A stretch of DNA of 64,000 nucleotides from DATAFO01 sp046728935. Lineage in GTDB: Bacteria; Actinomycetota; Thermoleophilia; Solirubrobacterales; 70-9. The first letter of the stretch is position 1. The number at the start of each line of letters is the position of its first letter. The stretch spans positions 1 to 64,000 of the forward strand of contig JBKPFS010000107.1 in NCBI GenBank assembly GCA_046728935.1. The letters run 5' to 3'. The position numbers were made by a program, and so were the translations under genes. The notes under the pieces are model-generated. The model had not been told where the DNA came from. It made no database searches and saw only the letters and a program-made list of their open reading frames with translations. Positions 34,066 through 43,193 of this stretch are shown piece after piece.

Positions 34066-35631
34066 TCAGCGGCCCTTGCGCAGGATGCGGGTGCCCACCC
34101 GCATCATCGGCACCAGGCCCTCGCGCAGGCCGCGAAGCCGGGTGCCGTCGCGACCGTAGATGAGGCGGGTTGAGGAGCGGATCGCCTTGCCGAGCGTGGC
34201 GTCGTAGGGCTGCCACCAGATGTCGCGCGTCCTGCCCGGCTCCCACGAAACCAGCTTGATGTTCACGCACTCATAGAGGCCGAACTTCGAGTGCGAGCGA
34301 CCGAGGCCCGAGTCCTTGACCCCACCCCACGAGCACTGGAGCGCGCCGTGCGAGTAGCTGTGGTCGTTGATCCACACCATCCCGGTCTCCATCCGGTGCG
34401 CCATGCGCTCGCCCTTGGCCCGATCCTTGGTCCAGATCGAGGCGCCGAGGCCGAAGTTGGAGTCGTTGGCGCGCCGAAGCGCCTCCTCCTCGGAGTCGAC
34501 GACGACGATCGGCACGACCGGACCGAAGATCTCCTCGTTCATGATCCGCATCTCGTCCTCGACCCCGGCGAGCACCGTGGGGGCGATGAAGCGACCGCTA
34601 AAGCCCCCAACCTCGCGCGGCCCGCCGGTGATCCGCTCGGCGCCCGCCGAGAGCGCGTCGTCGACGAGGCCCGTGACGGTGTCGGCCTGCTCCTCGGACA
34701 CCATCGGCCCGATCTCGGTGTCCCAGTCGAGCGGATTGCCGAGGCTGAGCCGCTCGGCCTCGCGCCTCACCCCCTCGAGGAAGCGGTCTGCGACCTCCTC
34801 GACCACGTAGGTGCGCTCGATCCCGGAGCAGGTCTGGCCCGAGTTGGCGAACCCGCCCCAGACGCAGCCGGAGATGGCGTTGGCGAGGTCGGCGTCGGCG
34901 CAGACGATCTGGGGGTCCTTGCCGCCGAGCTCGAGCACCGAGCCCTTGAGGCGCTGAGCGCAGAGCTCGCCGACCTTGCGCCCCACCTCGACCGAGCCGG
35001 TGAAGAAGATCTTCGCCGTCGACGCCTCGCAGAGCGCCCGGCCGACCGCGCCGCCGCCGTGCACGTTTCGCACCAGCCCCTCCGGAAAGCCCGCCCGGTC
35101 GAAGATCGATTGGATCCGCTCCCCGAGCAACGGCGTCAGGCTGGCGGGCTTGAGGATCACCCCGTTCCCCGCCATCAACGCGATCGCGACCTCCCCGAAG
35201 GGGATCGACCAGGGGTAGTTCCAGGGGGCGATCACGCCCACCACGCCGAGCGGCTCGTAGCTGAAGAAGCTCTTCTTCGTCTTCAGGAACGCCTGCGGGT
35301 AGGGGATCCGCTCGTCCGCGAGGATCTCGGGCCCGGCGTCGGCGAGCCAGTGCAGCGCATCGACCGTCGGCAGGAGCTCCATCGTGTAGCTCTCGGTGAT
35401 CGGCTTGCCCTGCTCGCGGGTGAGCAACCGAGCGACGTCCTCCATCTCCTCCACCAGCACGTCGGCGGCGCGGCCCATGTAGCGGGCGCGGTCCTCGAGT
35501 GAGAGCTGGGCCCAGAACGGCTGCACCTCGGCGACCTCGTCGACGACGCCCTGCACCTGCGCCGGCGTGATCGTCTCCACGGTGCCGACGAGCTCGCCGG
35601 TCGCCGGGTTGAACGACTCGAGCGTCCCCAT
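34066..35631 (-). CDS. aldehyde dehydrogenase (succinate-semialdehyde type)
   Basis: A complete 521-residue NAD(P)-dependent aldehyde dehydrogenase. It shows APWNYPWSIPFGEVAIALMA for cofactor binding, the general base Glu in VLELGGKDPQIV and the nucleophile Cys in NSGQTCSGIERTYV, then EEIFGPVVPIVVV. Similarity to GabD2-like enzymes suggests succinate-semialdehyde or a related straight aldehyde. The C-terminal 45 residues (after WWQPYDATLGK) are a basic extension beyond the usual length. Monocistronic. Confidence 0.9.
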   Translation of the reverse strand: MGTLESFNPATGELVGTVETITPAQVQGVVDEVAEVQPFWAQLSLEDRARYMGRAADVLVEEMEDVARLLTREQGKPITESYTMELLPTVDALHWLADAGPEILADERIPYPQAFLKTKKSFFSYEPLGVVGVIAPWNYPWSIPFGEVAIALMAGNGVILKPASLTPLLGERIQSIFDRAGFPEGLVRNVHGGGAVGRALCEASTAKIFFTGSVEVGRKVGELCAQRLKGSVLELGGKDPQIVCADADLANAISGCVWGGFANSGQTCSGIERTYVVEEVADRFLEGVRREAERLSLGNPLDWDTEIGPMVSEEQADTVTGLVDDALSAGAERITGGPREVGGFSGRFIAPTVLAGVEDEMRIMNEEIFGPVVPIVVVDSEEEALRRANDSNFGLGASIWTKDRAKGERMAHRMETGMVWINDHSYSHGALQCSWGGVKDSGLGRSHSKFGLYECVNIKLVSWEPGRTRDIWWQPYDATLGKAIRSSTRLIYGRDGTRLRGLREGLVPMMRVGTRILRKGR

Positions 35632-35693
35632 CTAACGGCCCTTCACCCGGGCGATTCTAGGCGCCCTGCCAAAAGCGCGAGCGGGGATGAGGG

Positions 35694-37031
35694 CTACCGG
35701 CCGAGGCGCCGGCGGATCTCCTCCAGCCGGCGACGCAGCTCGGCCTCGAAGCCGCGCCCGGTGGGCTCGTAGAAGCGCTCGTCCTGGGCCTCCGGAGGCA
35801 GGAGCGGCTGGTCGGCGACGCCGCCGGGCTCGTCGTGCGGGTATACGTAGCCCTCGCCCCGCCCGAGCTTCCTCGCGCCGGGGTAATGGGCGTCGCGCAG
35901 GTGGTCGGGAGGCAGCTTCGCCCCGTGCTCGCGCACGTGGCGCATGGCCGCGGCGATCCCCCGCGTGGAGGCGTTCGACTTTGGCGCGAGAGCGAGGTAC
36001 GCGGCCGCCTGGCCCAGGTTGAGCGCGCACTCTGGCAGCCCGACGCGGTCGACCGCGGCCGCCGCGGCATTCGCGACCACGAGCGCCATCGGGTCGGCGT
36101 TGCCGACGTCCTCGGAGGCGAGGATCACCATCCGGCGCGCGATGTACCGGGGGTCCTCGCCGCCCTCGAGCATCACCGCCAGGTAATAGAGCGACGCATC
36201 GGGGTCGGACCCGCGCGTCGCCTTGATCCAGGCGGAGATGTAGTCGTAGTGGCGGTCGCCCTCACGGTCGTAGAAGAGCGCCTTGCGCTGGAGCGCGTCC
36301 TCGGCCCCGGCGAGGTCGACACGGCCGCCGCCCAGGCGCGCCGCCTCCACCGCGCGCTCGAGCCCAGCGAGCGCGATGCGCGCGTCCCCGCCCGAGCGCC
36401 GCATGAGCAGCTCGAGTGCCTCCCCTTCGATCTCGGGCGGATCGGCGATCCCCCGCTCGGGGTCCGCCAGCGCGCGATCGAGCAGCTCCCTGATGTCGGC
36501 CGGGCTGAGCTCGTGGAGCTCGTAGATCTGGGCGCGGCTCAGGAGTGCGGAGTTGACCTCGAAGTACGGGTTCTCCGTGGTCGCCCCGATCAGCGTCACC
36601 AGCCCCTCCTCCACGGCGGGAAGGAGCGCGTCCTGCTGCGCCTTGTTGAAGCGGTGGATCTCGTCGAGGAAGAAGATCGTGGGCTGGTCGTTCAGGCGGC
36701 GCCGCTCCTCGGCCCGCTCGATCACAGCCCGCACCTCCGCCTTGCCCGCATTGACGGCCGATTCCTCCTCGAAGGCGCTACGCGAGGTCACGGCCACGAG
36801 CCGCGCGAGCGTCGTCTTGCCCGAGCCGGGCGGCCCGTACAGGACCATCGAGTGCGGCTCGCCCCTCTCGATCGCCGTCCGCAGCGCTGATCCCTCCTCG
36901 AGCAGGTGCTCCTGCCCCACCAGCTCGTCGAGCGAACGTGGGCGAATCCGCACGGCCAGCGGCGCCTCGTCGGAGGGCACGCTCGTTCGCCGTCCCGGGC
37001 GCTCGTCCCCGGCGTCGAAGAGCCGTTCCAT
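35694..37031 (-). CDS. rarA: replication-associated recombination protein A
   Basis: RarA/MgsA is a clamp-loader-like AAA+ ATPase acting at stalled replication forks. The 445-residue protein has MRP-type start RIRPRSLDELVGQEHLL, Walker A YGPPGSGKTTLARL (64-77), Walker B FFLDEIHRFNKAQQDALLP, sensor GATTENPYFEVNSALLSRA, and the C-terminal tetramerisation part with GSDPDASLYYLAVMLEGGED and PKSNASTRGI. Length is typical. Two ORFs in other frames inside it are shadows. It stands between the aldehyde dehydrogenase and a small NTF2-like gene, all on the minus strand. Confidence 0.95.
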   Translation of the reverse strand: MERLFDAGDERPGRRTSVPSDEAPLAVRIRPRSLDELVGQEHLLEEGSALRTAIERGEPHSMVLYGPPGSGKTTLARLVAVTSRSAFEEESAVNAGKAEVRAVIERAEERRRLNDQPTIFFLDEIHRFNKAQQDALLPAVEEGLVTLIGATTENPYFEVNSALLSRAQIYELHELSPADIRELLDRALADPERGIADPPEIEGEALELLMRRSGGDARIALAGLERAVEAARLGGGRVDLAGAEDALQRKALFYDREGDRHYDYISAWIKATRGSDPDASLYYLAVMLEGGEDPRYIARRMVILASEDVGNADPMALVVANAAAAAVDRVGLPECALNLGQAAAYLALAPKSNASTRGIAAAMRHVREHGAKLPPDHLRDAHYPGARKLGRGEGYVYPHDEPGGVADQPLLPPEAQDERFYEPTGRGFEAELRRRLEEIRRRLGR

Positions 37032-37040
37032 CCCGTGCGC

Positions 37041-37442
37041 CTAGTCGCCCACCTCGGCGGCGGCGACCGCGCTCTCGCGATCGGTGTAGAGATGCCAGCG
37101 CACGATCAATCCGTCGCGGATCCCGAAGAGCCAGTACTGCGTCGCATCGACCTCGACGCCGCTGCCGCGACCGCGGACCTTGCTCTTGATCACCGCGACG
37201 ACGTTCTCGCCGTCGACCTCGATCAGCTCGTCGGCCACGTAGGTGGCGTCGGCCCACGCCTCCTCCCACTCTGCGTTGAAGGCGACGGCCTCGTCCATCC
37301 CCTTGAACTCGCCGGCGTTCAGCAGGCCCGGCGCAGCGTAGACCTCGATCTGCGGATCCGCGAACGGGGTCAGCGCCTCGAACCCCTCCCGGTGGTAGAG
37401 GTCGAGGGCCTCCCGGACGACCTCGGAATTCGACTTGGCCAC
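37041..37442 (-). CDS. NTF2/SnoaL-like domain protein
   Basis: A 133-residue protein of the SnoaL/NTF2-like fold, starting AKSNSEVVREALDLYHREGF and containing FADPQIEVYAAPGLLNAGEF, VAVIKSKVRGRGSGVEVDAT and GLIVRWHLYTDRESAV. The order helix-helix-strand and the final strand pair fit. GTG 37442 is chosen because the helix starts there; the frame stays open to 37550 but that part is antisense to the TSUP gene. It lies 9 bases upstream of rarA and is probably co-transcribed. Ligand unknown. Confidence 0.75.
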   Translation of the reverse strand: MAKSNSEVVREALDLYHREGFEALTPFADPQIEVYAAPGLLNAGEFKGMDEAVAFNAEWEEAWADATYVADELIEVDGENVVAVIKSKVRGRGSGVEVDATQYWLFGIRDGLIVRWHLYTDRESAVAAAEVGD

Positions 37443-37464
37443 CAACCAAGTATGAACCCCGGCC

Positions 37465-38220
37465 TTGGAGTGGCTCGAACTGATCGCCGTCGCCGGCTGG
37501 GCGTTCGCCGTCTCGCTCGTGGGCGGCGTGGTCGGCCTCGTGCTCGGCAACCTGCGCCTGCCCGTGATGCTCCTGTTCGCTAGCTCGCCGGCGGCCGGCG
37601 CCGGCGCGAACGTCGCCGTATCCGGCGTCTCGGCGGTCGCCGCTGCCTCGCGGCACTCGCGGGCCGGTCGGGTGAGCTGGCGCCTGTTCGCCTGGATGGC
37701 GCCGGCGTCGCTTGCCGGCGCGGTGGCGGGTGGCCTGGTGGCTGGGGTCGTTCCCGACGAGCCGCTGCTGATCGCGATCGGGCTGATCGTGCTCTACGGG
37801 GCGTGGGAGGTCTACCGCTACCGGCGACCAAAGACCCCCGAGGCGGCGGCCGACGGCGCCCACCTCTGGGCCGCCGCCGCGGTGGGCTTCGGGATCGGCC
37901 TGCTGGGCGGGTTCGTGGGCCTGATCCTCGGCTCGTTGCGGCTCCCGGCAATGGTGAGGTACGTGGGCGTCGGCCCCTACGCGGCGGTCGGGACCAACGC
38001 CGCGGTCGGGGCAGTCGTCGGGGTTGGAGGGCTGCTCGGCCATCTGCCGAGCGGCGTCGATTGGGACCTGTTCGCCGCCGGCTGCGCGGGCGGCGTCCCC
38101 GGCGCCTATCTCGGCGCCCACTTGACCGGACGGCTCTCCGAGGACCTGCTGCTGAAGGCGTGCGCCCTGGTCCTCGTCGTGAGCGGGATCGGCATCCTGG
38201 TCCAGGCGTTCACCGGCTGA
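37465..38220 (+). CDS. TSUP-family (TauE/SafE) membrane transporter
   Basis: The 251-residue protein has eight predicted membrane helices in two repeated halves, each opening with a glycine-rich segment (LVGGVVGLVLGNLRLPVM and LLGGFVGLILGSLRLPAM), which is the hallmark of TauE/SafE sulfite or sulfonate exporters. Ligand cannot be deduced. The start is TTG 37465, since an in-frame TGA lies 12 bases upstream; a TATGAAC box at 37451 would make the message nearly leaderless. Divergent from the NTF2-like gene with 22 bases between. Confidence 0.88.
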   Translation: MEWLELIAVAGWAFAVSLVGGVVGLVLGNLRLPVMLLFASSPAAGAGANVAVSGVSAVAAASRHSRAGRVSWRLFAWMAPASLAGAVAGGLVAGVVPDEPLLIAIGLIVLYGAWEVYRYRRPKTPEAAADGAHLWAAAAVGFGIGLLGGFVGLILGSLRLPAMVRYVGVGPYAAVGTNAAVGAVVGVGGLLGHLPSGVDWDLFAAGCAGGVPGAYLGAHLTGRLSEDLLLKACALVLVVSGIGILVQAFTG

Positions 38221-38244
38221 TTCGGAGGCCGGCCGTGCGCGCCG

Positions 38245-38250
38245 GATAAC
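38245..38250 (+). promoter_or_regulatory. -10 box of the M20 peptidase gene, leaderless
   Basis: gataac is followed by 8 bases and then ATG 38259, with no Shine-Dalgarno sequence, matching the leaderless pattern seen at several genes here. Confidence 0.5.
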
Positions 38251-38258
38251 CTGACCGC

Positions 38259-39602
38259 ATGGGAGAGGAGACGGCCGTAGCGGCGACGCGGCTCGGAACC
38301 GAAGCGGTCGAGCTCCTCGCCGAGCTCATCCGCTTCGACACCTCGAACCCGCCCGGCAACGAGGCCCCGGCGCAGGAGCTTCTCGCCGCTCGCCTCGGCT
38401 CCGCGGGCTTTGCCTGCGAGCTGCTCGCCGCGGAGTCCGGACGGCCGAACCTGGTCGCCGATCTCGACGGAGCGGAGGCGGGACCCACGCTGTGCCTGCT
38501 CGGACACGTCGACACCGTCCCGGCCGACCCCTCCGAATGGAGCTTTGACCCCTGGGGCGGCGATGTCGTCGACGGGCAAGTTCGCGGGCGGGGCGCGCTC
38601 GACATGAAGGACCAGGTTGCCGCCGAGGTCGCGGCCGCGGCGGCGCTTGCTCGGGACGGCTGGCGGCCTGCCAAGGGCGGGCTCAAGGTGGTGATCACGG
38701 CCGACGAGGAGGCCGGGGCGACGCTGGGCGCGAAGTGGCTCTGCGAGCAGCACCCGGACAAGGTGCGCGCGGACATGGTGGTCAACGAGGGCGGCGGGAC
38801 AGCGTTCGAGCTCGGCGGGCGGCGCTTCTATCCGCTCTGCGTCGGTGAGAAGGGGGTGTTCAGGTTCCTGCTTCGCGCGCGCGGGCGGGGAGGACATGGC
38901 TCGCTTCCGGGCCTCGGCGACAACGCGCTGTTGAAGCTGTCCCCGGCGGTGGCGCGGTTTCGCGAGCAGCCGTCGCTGGAGCCGACGGAGGCGGGGATCG
39001 CTTTCCTCTCCGGCGTTCTCGGCGAGGACGTCGGATCTGAACCGGATGAGCTGGAGGCGGCGATGGAGCGGCTCCGGGGGTTGGCGCCGAAGCTCGCGGC
39101 CTATCTCGCCGAGCCGATGCTCAGGGTCACGCTCGTCCCCACCATGGCCCGGGCGTCGGAGAAGGACAACGTGATCCCCTCGGTCGCCGAGGTGCTCGTC
39201 GACTGCCGCGTGCCCCCCGGTCTCGGCGCGGACCACGCCGAGCGCCGGATCGCCGAGGTCCTGGGCCCGTTCGCGGGCGAGGTCGAGCTGGAGTTCGTCG
39301 AGGACGTGGTCGGGAACAGCTCGCCGATCGACAGCCCCCTCGCCGCGCGGATCGAGGACTGGCTCGCGGAGGCTGACCCTGGCGCCGAGCTTGTACCGAT
39401 CGTGATGCCGGGGTTCAGCGACAGCCACTGGTGGCGGCGGGCGTTCGACTCCACGGTGGTCTACGGCTTCTGCCCGCAGCGCGAGCTGGATCTGTTCGCC
39501 GCCGTGCCGCTCGTGCATTCGGCCGACGAGCGAGCCGCCGTGTTCGATGTGGAGCTGGCCGCGTCCTTCTACGCGGACCTCGTGCGGGGCGTGCTCGGAT
39601 GA
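38259..39602 (+). CDS. M20-family metallopeptidase (ArgE/DapE-like)
   Basis: The 447-residue protein is a two-domain M20 zinc hydrolase. The first metal site is GHVDTVPADPSEW with RGALDMKDQVA supplying the bridging Asp, and TADEEAGATLGA gives the catalytic and metal Glu. The dimerisation domain contains RGRGGHGSLPGLGDNALL, and the last His ligand is near LVHSADERAAV. Substrates in this family are N-acyl amino acids or small peptides; which one cannot be told. Its stop overlaps the DUF1385 start (ATGA). Confidence 0.92.
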   Translation: MGEETAVAATRLGTEAVELLAELIRFDTSNPPGNEAPAQELLAARLGSAGFACELLAAESGRPNLVADLDGAEAGPTLCLLGHVDTVPADPSEWSFDPWGGDVVDGQVRGRGALDMKDQVAAEVAAAAALARDGWRPAKGGLKVVITADEEAGATLGAKWLCEQHPDKVRADMVVNEGGGTAFELGGRRFYPLCVGEKGVFRFLLRARGRGGHGSLPGLGDNALLKLSPAVARFREQPSLEPTEAGIAFLSGVLGEDVGSEPDELEAAMERLRGLAPKLAAYLAEPMLRVTLVPTMARASEKDNVIPSVAEVLVDCRVPPGLGADHAERRIAEVLGPFAGEVELEFVEDVVGNSSPIDSPLAARIEDWLAEADPGAELVPIVMPGFSDSHWWRRAFDSTVVYGFCPQRELDLFAAVPLVHSADERAAVFDVELAASFYADLVRGVLG

Positions 39603-40471
39603 GCCCCGAGGGGACCGGAAAGTCGAACGGCTCAGGACCGAATGGCGATCGACCGTCCGAGCGCCTGCGCCTAGGAGGAATGGCGCTCAGAAACGGCCTG
39701 CTGGTCCATGGTCCGAAGGCCTGGGCGCTGGCGGCTCGCACCCGCGAGGGAGGGATCGAGGTCGCCTCCGGCGCGAAGCCCGTGTTCGCTCGCGGCCGGC
39801 TCGGCGAGATCCCGCTGCTTCGCGGGCCCCTTCGCCTCGCGGAGGCGCTCGCCGTGGTTCCCCTCGCTCGGGCGCGGCTCCCCGCGGCCCGCCTGGCGTT
39901 CGAGGACCGGGGCGTCGCGCTCGCCGCGCTCGTCAGCCTCGTCGCCACCGGCGCCCTGCGCCGGTGGCGCTCGCAGGAGGCGCCCGAGCGGGGCTCGCCG
40001 CTGCGCGAGGCGGCTGTCGCGGCTCTCGGCGTGCTGCCGGCCGTGGCAGCGCTTCGGGATCACGACCTCGCCGCCTATCACGGGGTAGAGCACAAGGCGA
40101 TCGGCGCCTACGAGGTGGGCGCGGATCCGGCGGAGGTCCCCAAGGAGCACCCCCGCTGCGGCTCGAACCTGATCCTGCCGATGATCGCGCTCTCGGCCGC
40201 GGGCCAGCTCGCGGTCGAGCGAGTGGTCCCGAATCCCGGCCCGATCGCTCGCGGGCTCGCCAGCCTCGTCGGCGTCGGCGCGGCCGTGGAGCTGTTCGTC
40301 TTCGCCGAGCGTCATCCCGAGAGCGCCGTCGGCCACGCGGTGCACGGCCCCGGGCACGAGATCCAGCGCCGGTTCTCCACCCGGGAGCCCACCCCGAAGC
40401 AGCTCGAGGTGGGCAAGGCGGCGCTGCAAGAGCTGCTACGGGCAGAGGCCACGGCTGCCGATACCGTGTAG
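39599..40471 (+). CDS. DUF1385 membrane protein
   Basis: The 290-residue protein matches DUF1385, a family of integral membrane, probably metal-dependent, proteins. Seen are GGMALRNGLLVHGPKAWALA, EIPLLRGPLRLAEAL, and the conserved AAYHGVEHKAIGAYE and HPRCGSNLILPMIALS, whose His, Glu and Cys could hold a metal. It retains about four membrane helices. ATG 39599 overlaps the M20 stop by 4 bases, so the two are translationally coupled, and ftsH follows 29 bases after its stop. Function unknown. Confidence 0.88.
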   Translation: MSPEGTGKSNGSGPNGDRPSERLRLGGMALRNGLLVHGPKAWALAARTREGGIEVASGAKPVFARGRLGEIPLLRGPLRLAEALAVVPLARARLPAARLAFEDRGVALAALVSLVATGALRRWRSQEAPERGSPLREAAVAALGVLPAVAALRDHDLAAYHGVEHKAIGAYEVGADPAEVPKEHPRCGSNLILPMIALSAAGQLAVERVVPNPGPIARGLASLVGVGAAVELFVFAERHPESAVGHAVHGPGHEIQRRFSTREPTPKQLEVGKAALQELLRAEATAADTV

Positions 40472-40500
40472 CGGGGAGCGAAGGCTCCGCCGGAGCGACG

Positions 40501-42051
40501 ATGCAGACGATCGCGATCCTCGGAATCGACTACGACCAGTTCGAGCGCTACGCGACGCTCTGGCTGCCCGTGCTGTTCATGGGCCTGCTCGTCTACCTCC
40601 TCTGGCGGACGCTGAAGCTGATGCCGCGGACCAAGCCGCAGCAGATCACCCCCCGGTCGAAGAGCGCCGTCACGTGGGACGACGTCGCTGGGGTCGAGGA
40701 GACGAAGGACGAGCTACGCGAGGTGGTCGACTTCCTCTCCGACCCGAAGCGGTTCAAGCAGCTGGGTGCCAAGGTCCCGAAGGGGATCCTGCTGCACGGC
40801 CCGCCGGGCACGGGCAAGACGCTGCTGGCCAAGGCCGTCGCGCACGAGTCCGGGGCCCAGTTCTTCAGCCAGTCGGCCTCGTCCTTCGTCGAGATGTTCG
40901 CCGGCCTCGGCGCGGCGCGGATCCGGCGCCTGTTCAAGCAAGCGCGCGAGCACGCGCCGGCGATCATCTTCATCGACGAGCTCGACGCGGTCGGCACCCA
41001 GCGCGGCACCGATATCTCCGGAGAGCGCGACCAGACGCTGAACCAGCTCCTGGTCGAGATGGACGGGTTCGACGCCCGCGACAACGTGATCGTGATGGCG
41101 GCCTCGAACATGCTCGAGAAGCTCGACAAGGCGCTCCTCCGCCCCGGCCGCTTCGACCGCCAGGTGTTCGTGCCCCCTCCGGACATGCGCGGCCGCGAGC
41201 GGATCCTCGAGGTGCACACGGTCGGCAAGCCGCTGGCGCATGACGTCGACCTGGAGCGGGTGGCCCGGCACGCCTCGGGCCTCACCGGCGCGGACCTCGC
41301 CAACCTCGCGAACGAAGCGGCAATCCTCGCCGGCCGGGCGAAGCGCGACTTCATCGCTCAGGCCGACTTCGACAACGCGTTCGAGCGCGTGGTCGCCGGG
41401 CTTCAGACCCGCAAGGTGATCACCGACCAGGAAAAGCGGGTCGTCGCCTGGCACGAGGCCGGGCACGCCCTCGTCTCCGAGCTGCTGCCCACGGTCGACA
41501 AGGTGCAGAAGGTGTCGATCGTGCCCCGCGGCAAGGCGCTCGGCTACACGCTCAACCTGCCCCAGGAGGACCGGTATCTGAAATCCCGCCAGGAGCTGAT
41601 CGACTACATGAAGGTGCTGCTCGCCGGGCGCGTCTCCGAGCAGATCACCTTCGGCCGCGTTACCACCGGCGCCTCCGACGACCTCGGTCGCGTGACCGCG
41701 ATCGCCCGCTCGATGGTGCACGAGTACGGGATGGGAACCCAGATCCGCTCCCATCAGGTGCCCGGCGACGACTACACCGCCTCGGAGGCGATGCGCCGCA
41801 CTCGCGACGAGGAGGTGACCGCGATCGCCGAGGAGGCCTACCGCGGCGCCTACCAGCTGCTCTCCGACCACCGCGACCTGCTCGACGCGATCGCCGAGCG
41901 CCTGCTCGAGAACGAGCAGATCGAGCGCGAGGAGATCAAGGAGATCATGTCCGGCCGCCGCGACCTCCCCGAGCAGGAGACGACGGTCGTCGAGACCGCG
42001 GGCGACCGCGCCGAGGCGCTGGCCGCCGAGCCGCCGCCAGACTCCGAGTAG
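40501..42051 (+). CDS. ftsH: FtsH-like AAA+ zinc metalloprotease, short N-terminus
   Basis: A membrane-bound AAA+ protease of 516 residues, about 100 shorter than usual FtsH. One membrane helix (21-36) replaces the normal two helices with periplasmic domain. The AAA domain has Walker A GPPGTGKTLLAKA (100-112), the pore motif SFVEMFAGLGAARIRRLF, Walker B IIFIDELDAVG (155-165) and SRH RPGRFDRQVF. Zinc ligands are HEAGH (318-322) and a later Asp. The periplasmic part bends substrate choice in FtsH, so this paralogue should act on cytoplasmic proteins or with other partners. It is probably in one transcript with DUF1385. Confidence 0.92.
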   Translation: MQTIAILGIDYDQFERYATLWLPVLFMGLLVYLLWRTLKLMPRTKPQQITPRSKSAVTWDDVAGVEETKDELREVVDFLSDPKRFKQLGAKVPKGILLHGPPGTGKTLLAKAVAHESGAQFFSQSASSFVEMFAGLGAARIRRLFKQAREHAPAIIFIDELDAVGTQRGTDISGERDQTLNQLLVEMDGFDARDNVIVMAASNMLEKLDKALLRPGRFDRQVFVPPPDMRGRERILEVHTVGKPLAHDVDLERVARHASGLTGADLANLANEAAILAGRAKRDFIAQADFDNAFERVVAGLQTRKVITDQEKRVVAWHEAGHALVSELLPTVDKVQKVSIVPRGKALGYTLNLPQEDRYLKSRQELIDYMKVLLAGRVSEQITFGRVTTGASDDLGRVTAIARSMVHEYGMGTQIRSHQVPGDDYTASEAMRRTRDEEVTAIAEEAYRGAYQLLSDHRDLLDAIAERLLENEQIEREEIKEIMSGRRDLPEQETTVVETAGDRAEALAAEPPPDSE

Positions 42052-42066
42052 ACGGCAGCGGCCCAA

Positions 42067-42072
42067 TAGACT
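42067..42072 (+). promoter_or_regulatory. -10 box of the mce operon, leaderless
   Basis: tagact lies 7 bases before GTG 42080, immediately after the ftsH stop. A separate leaderless transcript for the epimerase operon would start at the GTG. Confidence 0.45.
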
Positions 42073-42079
42073 CACCCGC

Positions 42080-42490
42080 GTGTTCGAGCTGATCGATCAC
42101 GTCGGGGTCGCCGTCGATGACCTCGACGCCGCGATCGCCCTCTACGAGGAGAAGTTCGGGATGCCGCTTGCGCACCGCGAGACGGTCTCCGAGCAGGGCG
42201 TCGAGGCGGCGCTGCTCGACGTCGGCGACGGACACGTCGAGCTCCTGCTCCCGCTCGGCGACGACACGCCCGTGGGCAAGTTCGTCGCCAAGCGAGGCAA
42301 GGGCCTTCACCACGTCGCCTACCGCGTCGACGACATCGACGCCGCGCTCGCGGGCCTGAAGGAGAAGGGGATCGAGCTGATCGACACCGAGGCGCGCACC
42401 GGCATCCGTCGGAGCCGGGTGGCGTTCGTGCATCCCCGCTCCACCGGCGGCGTGCTGACCGAGATCGTCGAGCCCGCGGAGGAGCACTGA
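42080..42490 (+). CDS. mce: methylmalonyl-CoA epimerase
   Basis: A 136-residue VOC-fold protein that interconverts R- and S-methylmalonyl-CoA in propionate metabolism. Metal ligands are seen as His in LIDHVGVAVDDLDAAI, Glu in HVELLLPLG, His in GKGLHHVAYRVDDI and Glu in GVLTEIVEP, with the repeated beta-alpha-beta-beta-beta halves. GTG 42080 is the start. The stop overlaps the next gene's ATG by one base. Presence implies a methylmalonyl-CoA pathway; the mutase is not in this window. Confidence 0.93.
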   Translation: MFELIDHVGVAVDDLDAAIALYEEKFGMPLAHRETVSEQGVEAALLDVGDGHVELLLPLGDDTPVGKFVAKRGKGLHHVAYRVDDIDAALAGLKEKGIELIDTEARTGIRRSRVAFVHPRSTGGVLTEIVEPAEEH

Positions 42491-42711
42491 TGGCGGACAC
42501 CCAGCGAGTCGAGATCGGCATCACCGGAGGGCAGGTGGTCAGCGTGCGGCTCGAGGAGGACCGGCTCGGCGACCTGCGCAAAGCCGTGGAGAAGGACAGC
42601 GGCTGGTACGACCTGGAGACCGACGACGGCACCCTGGCGCTCGACCTCGACAAGGTGGTGTTCGTGCGGATCGCCGGGGCCCCGCACACGATCGGCTTCT
42701 CGGGCGACTGA
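42490..42711 (+). CDS. small conserved protein (DUF3107-like)
   Basis: A 73-residue beta-rich protein, starting ADTQRVEIGITGGQVVSVRL and ending KVVFVRIAGAPHTIGFSGD. Size and the strand pattern recall DUF3107-type actinobacterial proteins, though the match is loose. It is translationally coupled on both sides: TGATG with mce and ACTGATGACC with the next gene. Cytoplasmic, function unknown. Confidence 0.7.
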   Translation: MADTQRVEIGITGGQVVSVRLEEDRLGDLRKAVEKDSGWYDLETDDGTLALDLDKVVFVRIAGAPHTIGFSGD

Positions 42712-43193
42712 TGACCACGAAGGACGACTTCACCGACGAGGAGTGGGCGCGGCTCGAGCGCTCGCCGTTCGTCGCGGCTATGGCGATCTCGCTGGCCGAT
42801 CCGGGCGGTCCGATCGAGGCCGTGAAGGAGTCGGTGGCGGCGCTCAGGTCCGTGACCGAGGCGGCCCAATCCGGCGAGGGCGGGGAGCTCGTCGACGCAG
42901 TGGCCGAGAGCGTCACGGAGAAGGCGAAGCACCGCCAGAGCCCGCTCGGCGATTTCAAGCCCAGGGGCGCCCTCGCGGGCGAGGAGATCCTCGACGAGCT
43001 TCGCGCGGTCAACGAGTTGGTCTCGCAGAAGGCCTCGCCCGAGGACGCGACCGCGTTCCGCGAGTGGCTGCTGAACGCGGCGAAGCGTGCCGCGGAGGCG
43101 GCAAAGGAGGGCGGCTTTCTCGGCTTCCGTGCGGAGCGCGTGAGCGAGGGCGAGCAGCGGATGCTCGACAAGCTCCGCGAGGTCCTTTCCTGA
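42711..43193 (+). CDS. conserved helical protein, 160 aa
   Basis: The protein is mostly helical, starting TKDDFTDEEWARLERSPFVA and continuing AISLADPGGPIEAVKES. A further helix pair ends FLGFRAERVSEGEQRMLDKL. The composition is acidic and no catalytic motif stands out; I recall the opening motif from widespread but unnamed bacterial proteins. The gene starts inside the previous stop context and its own stop overlaps a CTG that is the best start for the methyltransferase downstream, making four genes in one tight unit. Confidence 0.75.
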   Translation: MTTKDDFTDEEWARLERSPFVAAMAISLADPGGPIEAVKESVAALRSVTEAAQSGEGGELVDAVAESVTEKAKHRQSPLGDFKPRGALAGEEILDELRAVNELVSQKASPEDATAFREWLLNAAKRAAEAAKEGGFLGFRAERVSEGEQRMLDKLREVLS

